Part shown: positions 48,419 to 59,263 of the stretch, one piece after another
Position numbering within the stretch: position 1 is the stretch's first letter
Layout: each line of letters begins with the position of its first letter
From: Paramecium tetraurelia
Taxonomy: Eukaryota > Ciliophora > Oligohymenophorea > Peniculida > Parameciidae
Assembly: GCF_000165425.1 (NCBI RefSeq)
Contig: NW_001799066.1
Coordinates: 826,601-890,600 of the forward strand
Length of the DNA: 64,000 bases
Direction: 5' to 3'
Made by a program: the position numbers and the translations under genes
Notes under the pieces: generated by a model
The model's input: the letters and a program-made list of their open reading frames with translations, nothing else
Databases searched by the model: none
Told to the model about the DNA's origin: nothing

Positions 48419-49814
48419 TCAATAAATAACTTTTGTATCAATTACTCTATAAATTGTAGACTCAGGCGATTCAATTACTTCCAAAACAAAGTCATGTGTC
48501 TAGTCTTGTTCCAGGATCAACTTTTCTAGTAACTAAATCATTTCTAATACAATAATTACCTTTTGATATTCAGCTTGCATATACTCGACATTGTCCCAAA
48601 CCAATGGGAAAGGAAAGAAAGAAGGATTATCAAAAATCAATAATTGTATTACATAGGTTGTTCCCTCTAATGAAGCATCTCTTATGTTAATTTATATTTG
48701 TAATGTTTTTTGTAATCCTGATATTTACAAACCATTTGCTATGACTTCTTTGTAAGAAAATGATTTGAATTTATTGTAAAATATGAAAGCCTCTTCCACC
48801 GAAGTAGGGTAGATGCTTTGAACTTGTCCCTAAACCACAATGATGCTCTCTTTAACTTATTTTTATATCAGATTGATCAATGGAACATATTGTTAATTTT
48901 CATATTTTTTCTTTATTTATGTAACTATACAAAATTAATTATTAAAGTTTTACATGATCCTATTGTTATTGTTTAATAGTTTTCCTGTTAAAAATCTATT
49001 TTAGGAAATACTTGATTGATTTCTTCAAAATGCTAAACATCATAACAGAAATTAGGTAACAACATGATATTGGTTTTATCAGTGATTAAGATCTCGTTTT
49101 CATTGGAACTATAATGATAATCAAAGTTGGTATTACATTTAGATATTTCTTAATTTAATGATAGCTCCTTCTTGGATTTCTAAATCAACCAATCCCTAAC
49201 ATAATAGGGTGTATTGATCGTTTTTGGAGTCCCTTAATTAAACTACATTTTCATCCTTCAATTCCTATATTGAAAATAATCCATCATAGATTGCGTTTGT
49301 TACTCCATACCAATAGAGGTTTATTACTAAATAAATAGATTGACTTACAGCTGGTTTAGGCCAAATATGATTAACTATGATTTGAGATTTTTTATATGCA
49401 AAGTAATTCTTCATTGGAGGGTTCTGTACTATCTTAGGGGTTGAATTTCAATTCCAATGTATTTGCATCAAACAATAAGAAATATGAAGTCTTGAAACTA
49501 TTTCTTCTCCCTTGAGGTTCCCCATTAAACAATTAGTAATGGTATCTTTTTAAGAAGACAATATCCCCAATGGTGTCCAGGGGAGCAGCCTCGGAAAGAG
49601 ATTTGAAGAAATAGAATAGGGTCAGGTATCCATTGTAGGAATCATCCATAATTTTGATCATTTACATGTAATCTCCTTGGCCATGGAGTCTCTTAGGCTT
49701 GGATGCATCTATGATGAAGGCAAACAGCTTTTTCTTTCGTAATTGCTTTTCAGCATCATCAGTTTAGAGTGCTTCAAGTATGTTTTATATGGTAACAATT
49801 TCTTTTAAACTCAT
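48419..49814 (-). CDS. Telomere end-binding protein alpha / POT1-like
   Basis: Binds the single-stranded G-rich telomere 3' overhang. The N-terminal OB fold shows FIIDASKPKRLHGQGDYMQM, IKIMDDSYNGYLTLFYFFKS and IGDIVFLKRYHYQLFNGEPQ, then SYFLLFDANTLELKF. This is the pattern of the POT1/TEBP-alpha ssDNA-binding domain. The protein is about 440 residues, similar to ciliate TEBP-alpha, with further OB-like strands toward the C-terminus ending TIYRVIDTKVIY. Gene-sized or short macronuclear chromosomes make such a protein especially important in ciliates. Central introns were not all traced. Confidence 0.82.
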
Positions 49815-49861
49815 TTAATTTTAAATTATATAATAAAGCGCATTTTAATAGAGTATTAATT

Positions 49862-51367
49862 TCAGGCATCACATAATGCAATGTCATTAATTGCAAATTT
49901 CCCAGAATTCTCTTTCGAAACTCGAAGCAATTTTTGAATTTTCTTTGTTAATATTGATAAGATACATTTCTACATAAGTAGCAATTTGGTGATTTCTTTA
50001 AACATTTTTATAGACAATCATCACAAATGCCACCATGTTAACAAGGAAGCATAACAATTTAAGGTTAGTTTTCAAAGCAAACCTAGCATTTTTCTTCGCT
50101 TTTCACAAGTCCTGACTCTCTTTCTACTGGTGAATTGATTTATTCGGTCTTAGCCATGAATTCGAAAGCCTTGAGTCTGGCCTTATGATTAATCACACTG
50201 AAGTTGCTATTGGATATATGCTATTGCTGTTGCTGTTGCTATTTATTTTATTATTTGTTTGAGTCTTAGACAAAATCAAAGTAAGTTGAGGATATTTGAA
50301 TTAGTTTTTAAGGCAAGGAAATCTTGAGAAATTGATAGGGTAGTTTTTCTTCTTATACAACTGGTTCCTATTGACTGTCATTGTCAAATCCTACATCTTT
50401 GATAAATTGTCTACGATATTTAATGGTAGATCTTACATAAGTTAGAGTTTGCAGATGACTGTGACCACAAGAAGTGAAAAGTTATATGAAATAATCAAGA
50501 TGCACAATAAGGTTGCTTAATTGACAGTCGGAAAGGAATTGACTTCCTGGTTCTAACAGATGATATAACAGAACCACATTGGAATTCCGCTAAATCCACA
50601 TAGATAAAATGTTAACCATATTCCCCCTATCAACTATATTTTGGTTGTCTTCTTTTTGTAGTAATCTATCAAGGTTTCTCCGATTGAGAGTAGAAAAACA
50701 AAGTGCACGATAAAAAATATAACTAATAAACCCCAAGCAATACTGAATGTTGTATACCAACTCCAATAAATGGTGCACTTCCATCTCATGGTTATTAGCA
50801 TCAATTAGAGTACCAACAGTATTTTTACACCTTAAACAAGCTACAAATAAATGGATGCATATACAAAGGAGTATTATGTGATGGTTTCATTGATTGCGAT
50901 TTTTCTAATATTAATAACCACAGATCTGATGAAATAATATGCCATGATAACATAACTGAAATATTGGATGTCCAGTTCTGAGTAGGTGAAATTGACGAGA
51001 ATTATTGTTTTGAAAATTGCTGCGAGGAATGTGTCAATCAAAAGATTGCCTACTGTAATTTTATATCTATATTATTAAGAGTATGTTAACTTGATTTTCA
51101 GAATCGATAGAGTCAAAATAACTATTATATCGATTATCCAATAGAACACTATCATAATTATAAGCTCGTATTCCAACATCAAATAAGTTGTGTAAATCAA
51201 TATATATGCATTAGTAATTATTAATAGTATTAAAAGTTATGATAATCTAGTGGCTGGATTAATTGTGACTGTTGCTATTTCATTCTAATTTTATATATTA
51301 GGTCTAAATAGTTTATTAAATATAATATTATAAACCTTGTTTAATTGCTGAAATCAAAATTATTCAT
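49862..51367 (-). CDS. Multi-pass membrane protein with C-terminal RING finger
   Basis: About 475 residues from MNNFDFSNQTRPNIQ. The first intron (51304-51335, 32 nt) has a GTT donor. Several transmembrane helices follow (LLILLIITNAYILIYTTYL, LIIMIVFYWIIDIIVILTL, FLAAIFKTIILVNF). The C-terminal cytosolic RING is KCQVCFENQPQIVMLPCQHG, GICDDCLQKCLKK, NCYLCRN, in C3HC4 order, followed after a 23-nt AAG-acceptor intron (49943-49965) by KIQKLLRVSKENSG. Polytopic RING ligases usually act in membrane-protein quality control. The start lies 114 bp from the divergent gene. Confidence 0.82.
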
Positions 51368-51480
51368 TAATTATTTTAATCATCTAAAAACACTATATAT
51401 ATAGATCATAATATGTATATAAAATATCATTCAGTTAAAAATAATATATTAAATAATTTATATTAGTTAACTATCATTAT

Positions 51481-52836
51481 ATGATAGAGATATCAATTTC
51501 GTAAATCAGCTTAAAATAAGCATTGGGCAATTGCTAAATCAACATTGGAGTCAAATGCGGTACATTTCTTAAATATAATCAGGTGAAAGGAAAGAAATAT
51601 TGTATTAATAGTTATCATCAACTCAAAAAATAATCAAATATTCCTAGCCTCATCAATATGTATTTGACACCCAAAACACTAAATTTGTAAACCTCTAGTC
51701 ATTATAATACTTAGCTCTAATTTTATATTGAAACCCCTGATGAACAAGGGTACATCAAACTTTTAGGAAGTTCAAAACTCCTTATTAATGATGTCCAAGG
51801 AAGAGAAGTATCTCATAAAATCGAACTTGAACATGGTAACATTATGAATCTCGTATTGCGATGCACTACAGAAGTACGAAACTCTGCGAAATAAATCCCT
51901 GTTATCAACAATAGGATGGATAATTATCATATGATGTCAGTAAACAAGTCAGAACCAATCATAAACAAAAAACGTTATGGAAGTCCTTAGCCCAACAAAA
52001 ATTAACCATCTCGCTCCCCTTAACATAAGAAATTACCACCTTAACCGCAACCTCAACCTGTTGTGATGTAATAATAGCAACAATTTCTGCAATAACAACC
52101 ACAATAACAATTACTATAACCTACTAGCAGCAATTTAAGTAAAAGTAGTGCTTCAAGCATAAAACAATAAAAAATATTGGAAGATTATAAATAAATTATG
52201 CAAAATAGCATACTCGATGAAAGCGAAGAATTTCAAAGTAGTCCAGATCACAGAATAGATCCACCCTAACCTATTATGGAATTTCAAAATAAAAATAGTG
52301 TTACTCCAAGATAGAGTTCTAGATAAATTGACGAAATCCAATTAGCATAATACAAATAAATGGTCAAAGAATTATCATTACTACTTGATGTCTAATAGGA
52401 CTGTGATTCCATTGTTTATGCTGTATAATAGTTGTTATAGAAATACAGAGCTTAAAGTGAGTAAATTATGAAAATATAATGCGATAATCAAATATTGTTC
52501 AGTCAATATAGCAGTCTATAATAACAAAAAAGTCTTATAGAAACGAAGTCAGACGAATTCAGAAATCAGATTAAATCAAAATTAAAAACATACAAAACCT
52601 TATTTGATGAAAATGTTTCACTTAAAAATCAACTTAAAGATGATCTCTAAAAAATAGTTGATCTTAATATACAGATTAGAGAATTAAAGGGAGATCAATA
52701 AGAAAAACAATTAATAGACTCTGAAATTCAAACTCTAAAGTAACAAATAGATAAAGTGGCTTCGAATGTTGATCAAAAATAGTATGATTATGCAATACTA
52801 ACTGAAGAAATTAACTTAATTCAATTTAATGTATGA
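51481..52836 (+). CDS. C2-like and coiled-coil protein, Gln-rich linker
   Basis: About 434 residues after removing two introns (23 nt near 51560 and 28 nt near 51687). The N-terminal 150 residues are beta-rich (MIEISISQISLKQALGN, QFYIETPDEQGYIKLLG, HGNIMNLVLRCTTEV), with the look of an N-terminal C2 domain. A Pro/Gln-rich linker (QPQPQPVVMQQQQQ) follows, then a coiled-coil (LSLLLDVQQDCDSIVYAVQQ, LKTYKTLFDENVSL). This layout occurs in actin- or membrane-associated adaptors. The family call is tentative. Confidence 0.6.
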
Positions 52837-53013
52837 TTTATAATATTCATCATATATCTTATTATATTAACTCGAAATTTATTCGTACTTTGAAATTAAT
52901 GTTAAAATCATTTAATTACTGTAGCAGTAGATTTAGTTTCATCTTTGGATACAATATTACTTAATAATATCTATTATATGAGATTTAATTTAAACATCAA
53001 GATAAACACATAA

Positions 53014-53445
53014 TCAATTGAATTTGGATCGAACTTTCCTCGGATTCTAAAATATTTTCTTCCTGAAATCGTACTTTTCTTTGATAAAGTCAGTGTGAGT
53101 CATTGATTTTATTCTCACATCTGGTAATTGTCCAATAGTAGGTCTTAATTTATTTTCTTCTATAACTGATTTTAGATATTCATTCATTTTAGATTGTTTA
53201 TGCAATTTTGTACTAGATTTATAATTGTACATCCATTCTATGTTTGCAGGTTATGCTAAACGTCTTTTATTTTCTAATATTAATGACATTTTGATGTCTG
53301 AACTAGTTTTTATTCTAAATTCCTAAGGTTTATCAATTATTAAATCATCCAGTCTTAACTTAGTATAATTCGAGTTGTTAGCCTATTACTTATTTATATA
53401 TTCTTCCGAATGTTCAGATTACAACATGCTCCTCTTGCAAGGCAT
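53014..53445 (-). CDS. Small protein of unknown function
   Basis: An intronless 143-residue frame: MPCKRSMLQSEHSEEYINKQ, then a basic centre (ENKRRLAQPANIEWMYNYKS), then LRPTIGQLPDVRIKSM and a C-terminus FRKKIFQNPRKVRSKFN. Strongly basic, no membrane segment, no recognised domain. It is transcribed in the same direction as the next gene, 60 bp apart. It could be an axonemal or nucleic-acid-binding protein; there is no direct evidence. Confidence 0.55.
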
Positions 53446-53504
53446 CGACAGAGTGTGAAACTTTGTTCGCATTATTATTTTTAGGTCAATTAATTATATA
53501 ATAC

Positions 53505-54184
53505 TCAATTAAGATCCAAATATTTATTGATGTAAGAATCACTGTAGGTACTCTCCTCCTAATCATATTCTTCCATTATATTCCGAATGAGAGGTCTGGT
53601 TTGAAATATCTTTAATCCCGATCCATGATGTTCTAACTATTGTTGATACTTAATGTAACTATCCTGAGTATCTGACAATACCTCCACATATTGCTCTTGC
53701 TATTGTTTGTATTCGGCTTTTATATAATTGACTCAATACCAAACTTTAGGGTCAGTTGATCATGCTAAATCTATTTTAACTCATTGTGCAGTTTAGGATT
53801 TACCTGATGTATTTCCTGCATTAAATTCAATTTCTTGACTCTATGAATATTCTAATATATTTTTTATTCCTAATCTAATCGGAGTTTGTGGATTGATTTT
53901 ACAATTGGAATCTTTTAAGTGATTGACTCCAAGCAATGTTTAAATGATTTTTTATGACTGTAGTTCACACGTTGCAAAGGAGGACAATTTTCCTTTATTT
54001 CCTGCAGACACTATGAAAATACTCCTCCTTGGATCATTAATTTTAATTAATATTCGTTAAAAATACTTTAATTTATACACATCAATGTTTTGTATTCTAA
54101 TAGATTTTTATTGCGCCAAATTTATATCTAATGATGATGCCATACCCTAAAATCCAATCTCTTAATTATTAAATCAGTTTGCAT
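53505..54184 (-). CDS. Helical protein of unknown function
   Basis: 219 codons including the stop, after removing one 23-nt intron with an AAG acceptor (53717-53739). The total length checks exactly. It starts MQTDLIIKRLDFRVWHHHQI. The body is charged and helical (CLQEIKENCPPLQRVNYSHK, RLDQEQKIYQNIHRVKKLN, KLHNELKQIQHDQLTLKF) and ends GLKIFQTRPLIRN and KYLDLN. An alternative frame from an ATG at 54143 (MASSLDINL) is open for most of its length but does not continue into the clearly coding 3' part. No family is recognised. Confidence 0.6.
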
Positions 54185-54878
54185 AACAATTTTTCATTTC
54201 AGAAGGAATTTAGAAAAATTTCAGATTTATTGATTTTATATAAGCTTGTGTGTCAAATAAATTATTGAAGGCAGAGAATATTATCAAAACTATGAATATT
54301 TTGATGATTATTAATTGATTAAAATTGATATACTTATATTTTAATGTAATAATGATTAAAATTAAGTATCATCTAAACAATTTTGGAATATGAATACATA
54401 TTAAATACTATTTTTGGTTCTACAATTATTAGTTTGTTTTTTATTATTAGTTTAGATATTAGCATTGAAATGCAGTTACATTAAGAATTAATTTTTAGTA
54501 AAATCTGTAAATTATATGAATAATCTTTGGTAATGTTATTTTAGATTATCCAATTAAATTTATTAATATTAAACAACTTCTGATCAATAAAATCAGAAAA
54601 ATATCATTTTGTTATTCTATTAATATTCTACTCAAAAAGAGTGACTTTTTATGTAGTTAGGATGAGTTTATTAATATGATAATAATTTCTAAATTCACTG
54701 TTATTCAATTTTAGCACAAAAATTAATTTAACTAAAATATTAATTCTCATAATGTTTTCTATTTTAATAGTATTATTTATAAATCTCTTTTCATTTTTTA
54801 TATTAATTAAAAATAAAATTCTGATTAAATTTGTATTATATGCAATTGTGCTCAAATTTAATAATTTAATTAATTATA
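54185..54878. other. Gene-free spacer between divergent genes
   Basis: About 700 bp, extremely A+T rich. Frames such as the one beginning MFSILIVLF at 54752 are composed of Ile, Leu, Phe, Asn and Lys and overlap the start of the next gene in another frame, so I treat them as chance. No RNA gene or repeat is seen. Confidence 0.45.
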
Positions 54879-56817
54879 ATGCATCAATAATTGCCGCCAG
54901 AATAACTAGATCGACTTATTTGTTTGGAAGCCAGAATTCACAAAAAATCGAAAGAGGAAATCATCCAAGAGCAATTCTTATAGATAGAGAGTGAGAAATA
55001 AACAGATGAGAATGATCGTAATAAACAGAATATGGATTCTAATAAAAAGTCTGATGACTTAAAGTGTTCTCAAAACAGTGAGAATTCTCCCTAGAAATTG
55101 TTTACTTCATAAAATTTGAGTCCTGTATAAAAGAAAAGCATAATTACTAAGAAACATTCATAGTAGAAAAAAAAGAAAAAGACCAAGGAAGGCTAATAAA
55201 AAGATGTATATTGATTGAAAAAATTCATAGATCACTCAGTATTTGTAGTATTAAAAAAAGTAATAAAAAGCAAAGAAGTGTGAATAAAAATTAATGGAGT
55301 ATTCAATCTAAGATTCTCCCTTTAAAAATAAAAGTCCATTGCCTAGTGATCCAGCACTAGAGAAACAACTAAAAGAAAAATAAAATTAAATTGCAATTTC
55401 TGAAATAAAAATAAAAGAACTCGAAACTCATAACTCAGAACTTCGCGAAACAATATCTGTAAGTAATATATAAACTAATGTTTTAGTCATTAACTGAATA
55501 GTAATTGAGGATCTAGGATGTAGTGAAACAATTTGCTATAGAGAACGAGAAACTTAAGAAGTAATAATTGCAAGTCTAATTGTAAACAAATCGAGTTAGG
55601 CTTGGTGAGTATGTAGTTTAGAGAGAGAAAACTGCTTTAGTAGATGTTTGGATTGACGGTTAAGAATTGAGAGAAGCCAAGGAATAGTCTAAAAGATTGG
55701 AGGTCTTGAAAGCAGAATATGAAAATAAAAAGAAGAACTCGAAAAACAAAGAAGAACAAGAAATGAGAACTCTTAATGTTAAGCTAAACTTTTTGATCAA
55801 AGAGGAATAATAACTCTAAGAAACAGTTGACAGACTCGAAACAGAAAAGAATTTACATATCAAATAATTAAAACGAGTCTACGAAGAAGAACATGCAAGA
55901 TTTACAAAAAATAATGACTATCCATTAATTGGGGAAAGATATTAAGTTCTAAGTCTATTAGGAAAAGGCGGGTTTAGTGAAGTTTATAAAGTATTATTAT
56001 ATCTTAATAAGGCCTATGATCTTTAAGAATTAAGAGAAGTGGCATGTAAAATACATTAGTTGAATTCCAATTGGTCAGATCATGCAAAACAAAATTACAT
56101 AAGACATGCTATTAGAGAAAATAGGGTTCATAAGGAATTGAATCATCCTCATATTGTGAAACTGTATGATTCAGTTGAAATTGATAAATCTTCCTTTTGT
56201 ACAGTTTTGGAATTGTGTGATGGGCCAGATCTTGCTTATTACATTAAAAAGTACAAATGCTTTCCAGAAAAGGAAGCTAAATTGCTGGTAGGATAAATTA
56301 TCTCGGCCATTAAATATTTAAATAACCATAAGAATAAGATTATTCACTATGACTTAAAACCCTAAAATATTTTATTCCATTTAAATGAACTAAAAATTTC
56401 AGATTTTGGATTATGCAAAGTTTTGGAAGATGACAATTCAAAATTACAACTCACTTCTCAAGGAGTAGGAACATATTGGTATTTGCCTCCAGAATGTTTC
56501 CACATGGGAGATTAACCTCCAAATATTTCTAGCAAAGTGGATATTTGGAGCATTGGAGTGATATTTTTTGAGATGCTGTTCGGTCAAAAACCATTTGGTT
56601 AAGGAGTCAGCCAAGAAAAGATATTAAAAGAACAAGTAACATTTTATTAGAGTTTTAGATCATTGTAAAATCTCAATCTGTGACTTTCCCTTAGAAACCA
56701 ATAATTTCAAATGAATGCAAAGAATTCATTAGAGGTTGTCTAGCCTATAATCAAGTAGATCGTTTGGATGTGCATCAGGCTTCCAATCATCCATACTTTT
56801 AGAAAAAATTAAATTGA
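54879..56817 (+). CDS. Tousled-like protein kinase (TLK)
   Basis: Ser/Thr kinase that phosphorylates the histone chaperone Asf1 and acts in S-phase chromatin assembly. The N-terminus [20 protein letters not shown] leads through a Lys-rich region and coiled-coil typical of the family. The kinase domain starts [12 protein letters not shown]. An insert [15 protein letters not shown] with [16 protein letters not shown] is diagnostic of TLK. Then come HYDLKPQNILFH (catalytic loop, Tyr instead of the usual Arg), DFGLCK, and [14 protein letters not shown]. Introns are at 55206-55230, 55459-55486 and 56636-56658. About 620 residues, close to animal TLK minus the extreme N-terminus. Its 3' end is 23 bp from the convergent ULK-type kinase gene. 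Confidence 0.9.
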
Positions 56818-56840
56818 TTATATTTAAATTATAAGAAATT

Positions 56841-58529
56841 TCATTTAGCACATTTGATCTTTGCATTAACTAATCTTTGATTGAGGATATCTGTTAGTGT
56901 TTCCTTCGGCATTTTTCTCATCTAATGTTAAATGCAATCAAATTACTTATTCAAAATATCTCTGATCATTAAATCTAATATTGACATCACTTAAATTTTT
57001 ATCGAAAAATTCGTTGAGTTAACTAGTTTCTAATAAGTCAATAAGTCCAACCAAAAGCTTTTATTGTAAATCCTCAGTTAAATTTACTTATCTTTCTCTA
57101 CTTTCCTCAATGTAACTAATTAATAAAGAGGTGTAAAGTTTCAAATTATTAAACTATGGAGACATCAATTCATTTCTAATTTACGTTGTTAAATCATTCT
57201 GTTGCATATGTCTAATCACTTTTTATGCTTCATTTTTAAATGATTCAATATTCATCAATAATTATTCGCTTTCTCTTTGAAAAGTAGAATTGAATTATTT
57301 ATACTCGTTGCTACCTTAGAATTCCTCCCATCTACTTTCCCTTCTGTGATCTTAGTCTAGTTGTTTTTTAATTACTTCAGTCTAATTCTATGCTAATTTC
57401 ATCAGAAAATAAGCAATGATAGCTGTCTTTTGTGAGAACGACAAGCTACCATGAAGTTAAACAGCAGAAACAGTATTTTATTCTAATAAGAATGATACCA
57501 TTTAGGCTAAGAATATAATTTTGCTCCTCTCTCTCAAAAGCACTCTCAAGTTCTAAAAGTCTTACTGTTGTTGTTATTAAGGTTGATTGTTTGTCATGTT
57601 GGTTCTATCCTATAGTACTTGGTTAGTTGATGCTTATTTTTTGAGCATTTAAGGTAAATTCTAAATTGGATTAGTATTGGCGCTGCAAGTGATTTATTTC
57701 GCTACACTTGGTTCTTCATAAAAGGTGATTTGCATTAATTGTTGCCAGTCTACTCTTTTACGAGGATCAACTTGCAACATTGAACGAATAAGTTCTTCAC
57801 ATTTTCTTGAGAGTTGATTCACATGCTTAGGGAATGTGATCTCTTTGTTGTCAATTTGCATAATCAATCTAGCTATAGATTTATCTTCAAAAGGACAAAA
57901 TCCAAATAAACACTCATAGAGGACAACTCCCAAAGACCAAACATCTGCTTTGCAATTATAAGAACACCCTTTTAATACTTCTGGAGCCATATAGATTGGT
58001 GAACCAACCATGGTTTGGGTCAGGTCATTGTTATGAAGTAAGCTTTTGCAAAAACCAAAATCGGCTACTTTCACAATTTAATCGTGAAACAGGATATTGG
58101 ATGGTTTTAAATCTCGATGGAGTATATTTTCACGCACCAAAGATCTAATATAGATTTACCTAATTACCTGAAGGCATTAAGAATTTAAGCAAATATCTTC
58201 ATAGTTTCTGGTTCTGTTAAGAATTTTCTCTTTTACAATAATGCTTCTAATGTATCACCATTGCAAAAGTCATAAATCAAGTACATATTATTTTGAGTTT
58301 TAAGCATTTCAATAAATTTAACTATATTTTGATTATCTATTTTTGATAGAGTTTGTATCTCATTAATAGTGAATTCATGTAATTTGGGGACCTCTCTAAA
58401 TTTTTCCAATTTGACCACTTTGATTGCAACAATCTGATCATTTTTCATATTTTTAGCCCTATACACTTTACCATATTGCCCGCTTCCTATCACATCTTGT
58501 AGAACATAATTTTCAATCACTTTGCTCAT
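56841..58529 (-). CDS. ULK/Atg1-type protein kinase
   Basis: About 545 residues. The kinase domain is at the N-terminus: VIGSGQYGKVYRAKN (Gly loop), IVAIKVVKLEK (VAIK Lys), ENILHRDLKPSNILFHD, KVADFGFCKSLL, MVGSPIYMAPEVLKG and DVWSLGVVLYECLFG. Sequence style and an uninterrupted N-terminal kinase with a long Gln-rich and helical C-tail resemble the Atg1/ULK family, a group expanded in ciliates. A 23-nt intron lies at 58145-58167, and a 25-nt one near 56900 before the last exon. All catalytic residues (Lys, HRD Asp, DFG Asp) are present. The role in autophagy is inferred from family only. Confidence 0.85.
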
Positions 58530-59263
58530 TTCAGTTAATTAATAATTTAAAATAAAAACCAACAACTAAATATTAATACATATTAAAATATATGATATTT
58601 TTAATTAATTTCTTCTTTTTCACTTGGCTAAATTATGAATTTATACTCTATAACTACATTATAATTATAAATAGATAATTAATTATAGGAGGAATAATAA
58701 AAAATACATAATTTTATAGTAATCATTAAAGAAATTAGAAATTGAAAGACAAATTTTATTAATCATATTGGATTCAATACCTAAGAAGTTGATCATTTCA
58801 TTAAAACATTGGAAATAGGAACAAGGTTATGTAAGGATAACAGGAGTAAAACTACTGATAGATTTTAATTCAGGATTTGATTCCAATTTACCCACAAAAT
58901 AAAGAATGTATTGATATAGATTAAACATAAGTAGAACATTTTTAGGAGATGGATTTTGATCGCATAATCAACCTTCAAAATATGATTCAATTTTAAAACT
59001 TTTTCTTAGAAATATTTCTATTTATATAATGATAATTCCTATTTATATATTCATTTTGTAGCTAAGTGTTTAATGATAGCTTTATTATTGACAATTCCTG
59101 TATTTAATTAATGTCAGCCTGGGAATACAATCAGTCCAGAAAGCGTGTCTTTGAATTTTGGTTGAACTAAATTAGTAGCATAAGCATATTTGATTTATAT
59201 GATTCTCAAGAATATAATATACATTAAATTTACGATTGGAATAATATTATTATGAAATAAGTT
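58530..59263. other. Intergenic region, A+T rich
   Basis: About 730 bp between two minus-strand genes. Besides the possible relic annotated separately, a short plus-strand frame beginning MIALLLTIPVFNQCQPG near 59070 looks like a signal peptide but closes after 31 codons. No supported gene. Confidence 0.4.
58720..59090 (+). pseudogene. Possible gene relic with in-frame TGA codons
   Basis: A single plus-strand frame carries protein-like sequence without a start codon: KLEIERQILLIILDSIPKKL, HWKQEQGYVRITGVKLLIDF, then TGA, YRLNISRTFLGDGF, TGA, SHNQPSKYDSILKLFLRN and a hydrophobic stretch. The two TGA codons sit where a tryptophan would be natural. With no ATG and no family match, the best reading is a decayed fragment. 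A live gene with unusual exons is less likely. Confidence 0.3.

Noticed and set aside
53505-54143. Alternative frame from MASSLDINL
   Set aside because: It is open for about 130 codons but cannot reach the clearly coding 3' part. The frame from ATG at 54184 with one 23-nt intron gives exactly 219 codons and better composition.
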